From CAZJDM01 sp964544765 (GTDB lineage: Bacteria; Bdellovibrionota_B; Oligoflexia; CAYFLR01): 7,889 nt of DNA. Below, one piece after another: positions 7,173-7,889 of this stretch. The stretch is from NCBI GenBank assembly GCA_964544765.1, contig CAZJDM010000186.1, positions 1 to 7,889 of the forward strand, given 5' to 3'. Below the pieces are notes generated by a model that was not told where the DNA came from, did not search any database, and was given only the letters and a program-made list of their open reading frames with translations. The position numbers and the translations under genes were made by a program. The stretch's first letter is position 1; each line of letters starts with the position of its first letter.

Positions 7173-7530
7173 ATGAAGAGTAAGCTCAAAGTAGGTATGA
7201 CTTTATTAGTAGTTAATTTCCTAACATTCTCCTTTACAGCTTTTGCCGCTGATGTTCATGGTAAATATATTTGTACCAAAGGATGCCGCTGTAAAAACTT
7301 AGCAGAAGTTAAATCAATTGGTTCACGAAAACAGATGCAGACATTATGAAGGTAAATATTGCAAAACAAGACGATGCAAGAACAATAAGGAATGTGTACC
7401 TAGCAACAGACAGGCTTCTCCAAGTAAAAGCAGCGGAAAGGTCGCAGATCCTTGTGGAAGAGGTATGGTATTTTCTATCTCAGCAGGGGAATATGCAAAA
7501 GGCGGTGGTTCTGTACTTATTAATGATTAA
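7173..7530 (+). pseudogene. Small secreted cysteine-rich protein, frame broken by an apparent extra A
   Basis: No family recognised. From ATG 7173 the frame gives 58 residues, ending at TGA 7347-7349: a clear signal peptide with hydrophobic core and cleavage site TAFA|AD (after residue 25), then GKYICTKGCRC. The cysteine-rich reading continues in the +1 frame to TAA 7528-7530 with GKYCKTRRCKNNKEC and, after a Ser/Lys-rich linker, DPCGRG. Removing one A from the AAAA run at 7328-7331 joins them as a 118-residue precursor with 8 cysteines (34, 38, 40, 55, 63, 68, 74, 94), an even number that would suit disulfides in the periplasm or outside the cell. GKY plus Cys occurs twice (30-34 and 60-63), hinting at an internal duplication. 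The switch must lie between TAG 7300-7302 of the second frame and TGA 7347. It could be mutation, sequencing error or, less likely, programmed frameshifting. Confidence 0.55.
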
Positions 7531-7554
7531 TGATTTATGGTACATTTAAAATAC

Positions 7555-7572
7555 GTTTACAGATTGTTTACA
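7555..7572 (+). repeat. Short direct repeat GTTTACA in the convergent gap
   Basis: GTTTACA occurs at 7555-7561 and 7566-7572, one helical turn (11 bp) apart, in the 62-bp gap between the cysteine-rich gene and the secretion ATPase gene on the other strand. No hairpin with a T-run is visible on either strand here. It may be chance in AT-rich sequence. Confidence 0.35.
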
Positions 7573-7592
7573 CATTAATTTAACACCATATT

Positions 7593-7889
7593 TCACGTTA
7601 CTTTGATAGATTCTATCGGCGTGATTTGATCCAAAACTCTTTTACCTGTTTTGCTTCTTTTACAGAAGAAAACGAAATCTATATTCTCATAGATCCACAT
7701 TAGGGCTGTTTTAAAATCTATTTGATTATTATGAATAACAGTCATCAGGGCCAATTTTTTAATGGCCAAATGAGAGGCGTTAGCATGCAGGGTGCAAATC
7801 GAACCGCTATGTCCGGAATTAAGAACCTGTAATAAAGGAAAGACTTCTTTTCCTCTACACTCTCCTACTATAATGCGATCTGGTCGAAG
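7593..7889 (-). CDS. CpaF/TadA (VirB11-family) secretion ATPase, C-terminal part
   Basis: The gene is cut by the right edge of the window; only its last 98 codons, ending in TGA at 7593-7595, are present. It encodes a hexameric cytoplasmic ATPase that powers a type II/IV-like secretion or Tad/Flp pilus assembly machine. Seen, numbering from the window edge: the Walker B region RPDRIIVGECRG (2-13, with Glu10) and the His-box stretch LNSGHSGSICTLHANAS (about 22-38), both diagnostic of the CpaF/VirB11 class, then a helical C-terminal domain and the end ITPIESIKVT. Cys11 replaces the more common Val or Leu (GEVRG/GELRG). The Walker A region lies outside the window. No tadB/tadC-like gene follows on this strand within the window; the next gene is convergent, so this is the end of its transcription unit or a lone ATPase gene. 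CpaF-type is favoured over conjugative VirB11, but not proven. Confidence 0.85.
   Translation of the reverse strand, partial: LRPDRIIVGECRGKEVFPLLQVLNSGHSGSICTLHANASHLAIKKLALMTVIHNNQIDFKTALMWIYENIDFVFFCKRSKTGKRVLDQITPIESIKVT

Noticed and set aside
7346..7549. A 67-codon frame starting at ATG 7346 that overlaps the TGA of the signal-peptide ORF
   Set aside because: Its third codon positions are G-rich, unlike the neighbouring genes, and it lacks motifs. The overlapping cysteine-rich frame has better codon use and continues the cysteine pattern.
1..7889. CRISPR array, tRNA/rRNA gene, insertion sequence or riboswitch
   Set aside because: No regularly spaced repeats of suitable length, no cloverleaf or rRNA-like stretch, no transposase motif or terminal inverted repeats, and intergenic gaps too short or too unstructured.

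Overview
The window is AT-rich DNA (GC roughly in the upper 30s percent by eye), densely coding and using the standard code, with TTG as well as ATG starts. A periplasmic-type binding protein with a signal peptide but no lipobox, together with the end of a CpaF/TadA-type secretion ATPase, points to a Gram-negative (diderm) bacterium. The GECRG form of the ATPase Walker B region and the overall composition would fit the Bdellovibrionota/Oligoflexia side of the former deltaproteobacteria. That placement is a guess from memory, not a search.

Positions 6-6524 form one same-strand carbohydrate-uptake locus. First comes an intracellular GH13 enzyme with amylosucrase-type architecture. After a 121-bp gap come four tightly packed genes for a CUT1 (maltose/trehalose-type) ABC importer, in the order ATPase (MalK-like), binding protein (MalE-like), permease (MalF-like), permease (MalG-like). 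The gaps between these four are 22 and 20 bp, and the two permease genes meet at about the stop codon. The binding protein would capture an alpha-glucoside such as sucrose, maltose or trehalose, MalFGK would import it using ATP, and the GH13 enzyme would split it or transfer its glucose in the cytoplasm. The actual sugar cannot be read from the sequence.

Positions 6525-7530 look like eroding accessory DNA on the same strand. There is a direct repeat (TTTTGACTSAACA) just after the last permease gene. It is followed by fragments of what may be a beta-propeller-like protein broken by frameshifts, with a 153-codon open tail. Last is a small secreted cysteine-rich protein whose frame is broken by what looks like one extra A. 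None of these could be assigned to a named family.

The right edge (7593-7889, minus strand) holds the C-terminal 98 codons of a CpaF/TadA/VirB11-family secretion ATPase, converging on the cysteine-rich gene. No RNA genes, CRISPR array, insertion sequence or convincing rho-independent terminator were seen. I found no clearly new multi-gene system. The best leads are the broken cysteine-rich secreted protein and the divergent amylosucrase-like enzyme with altered region I.
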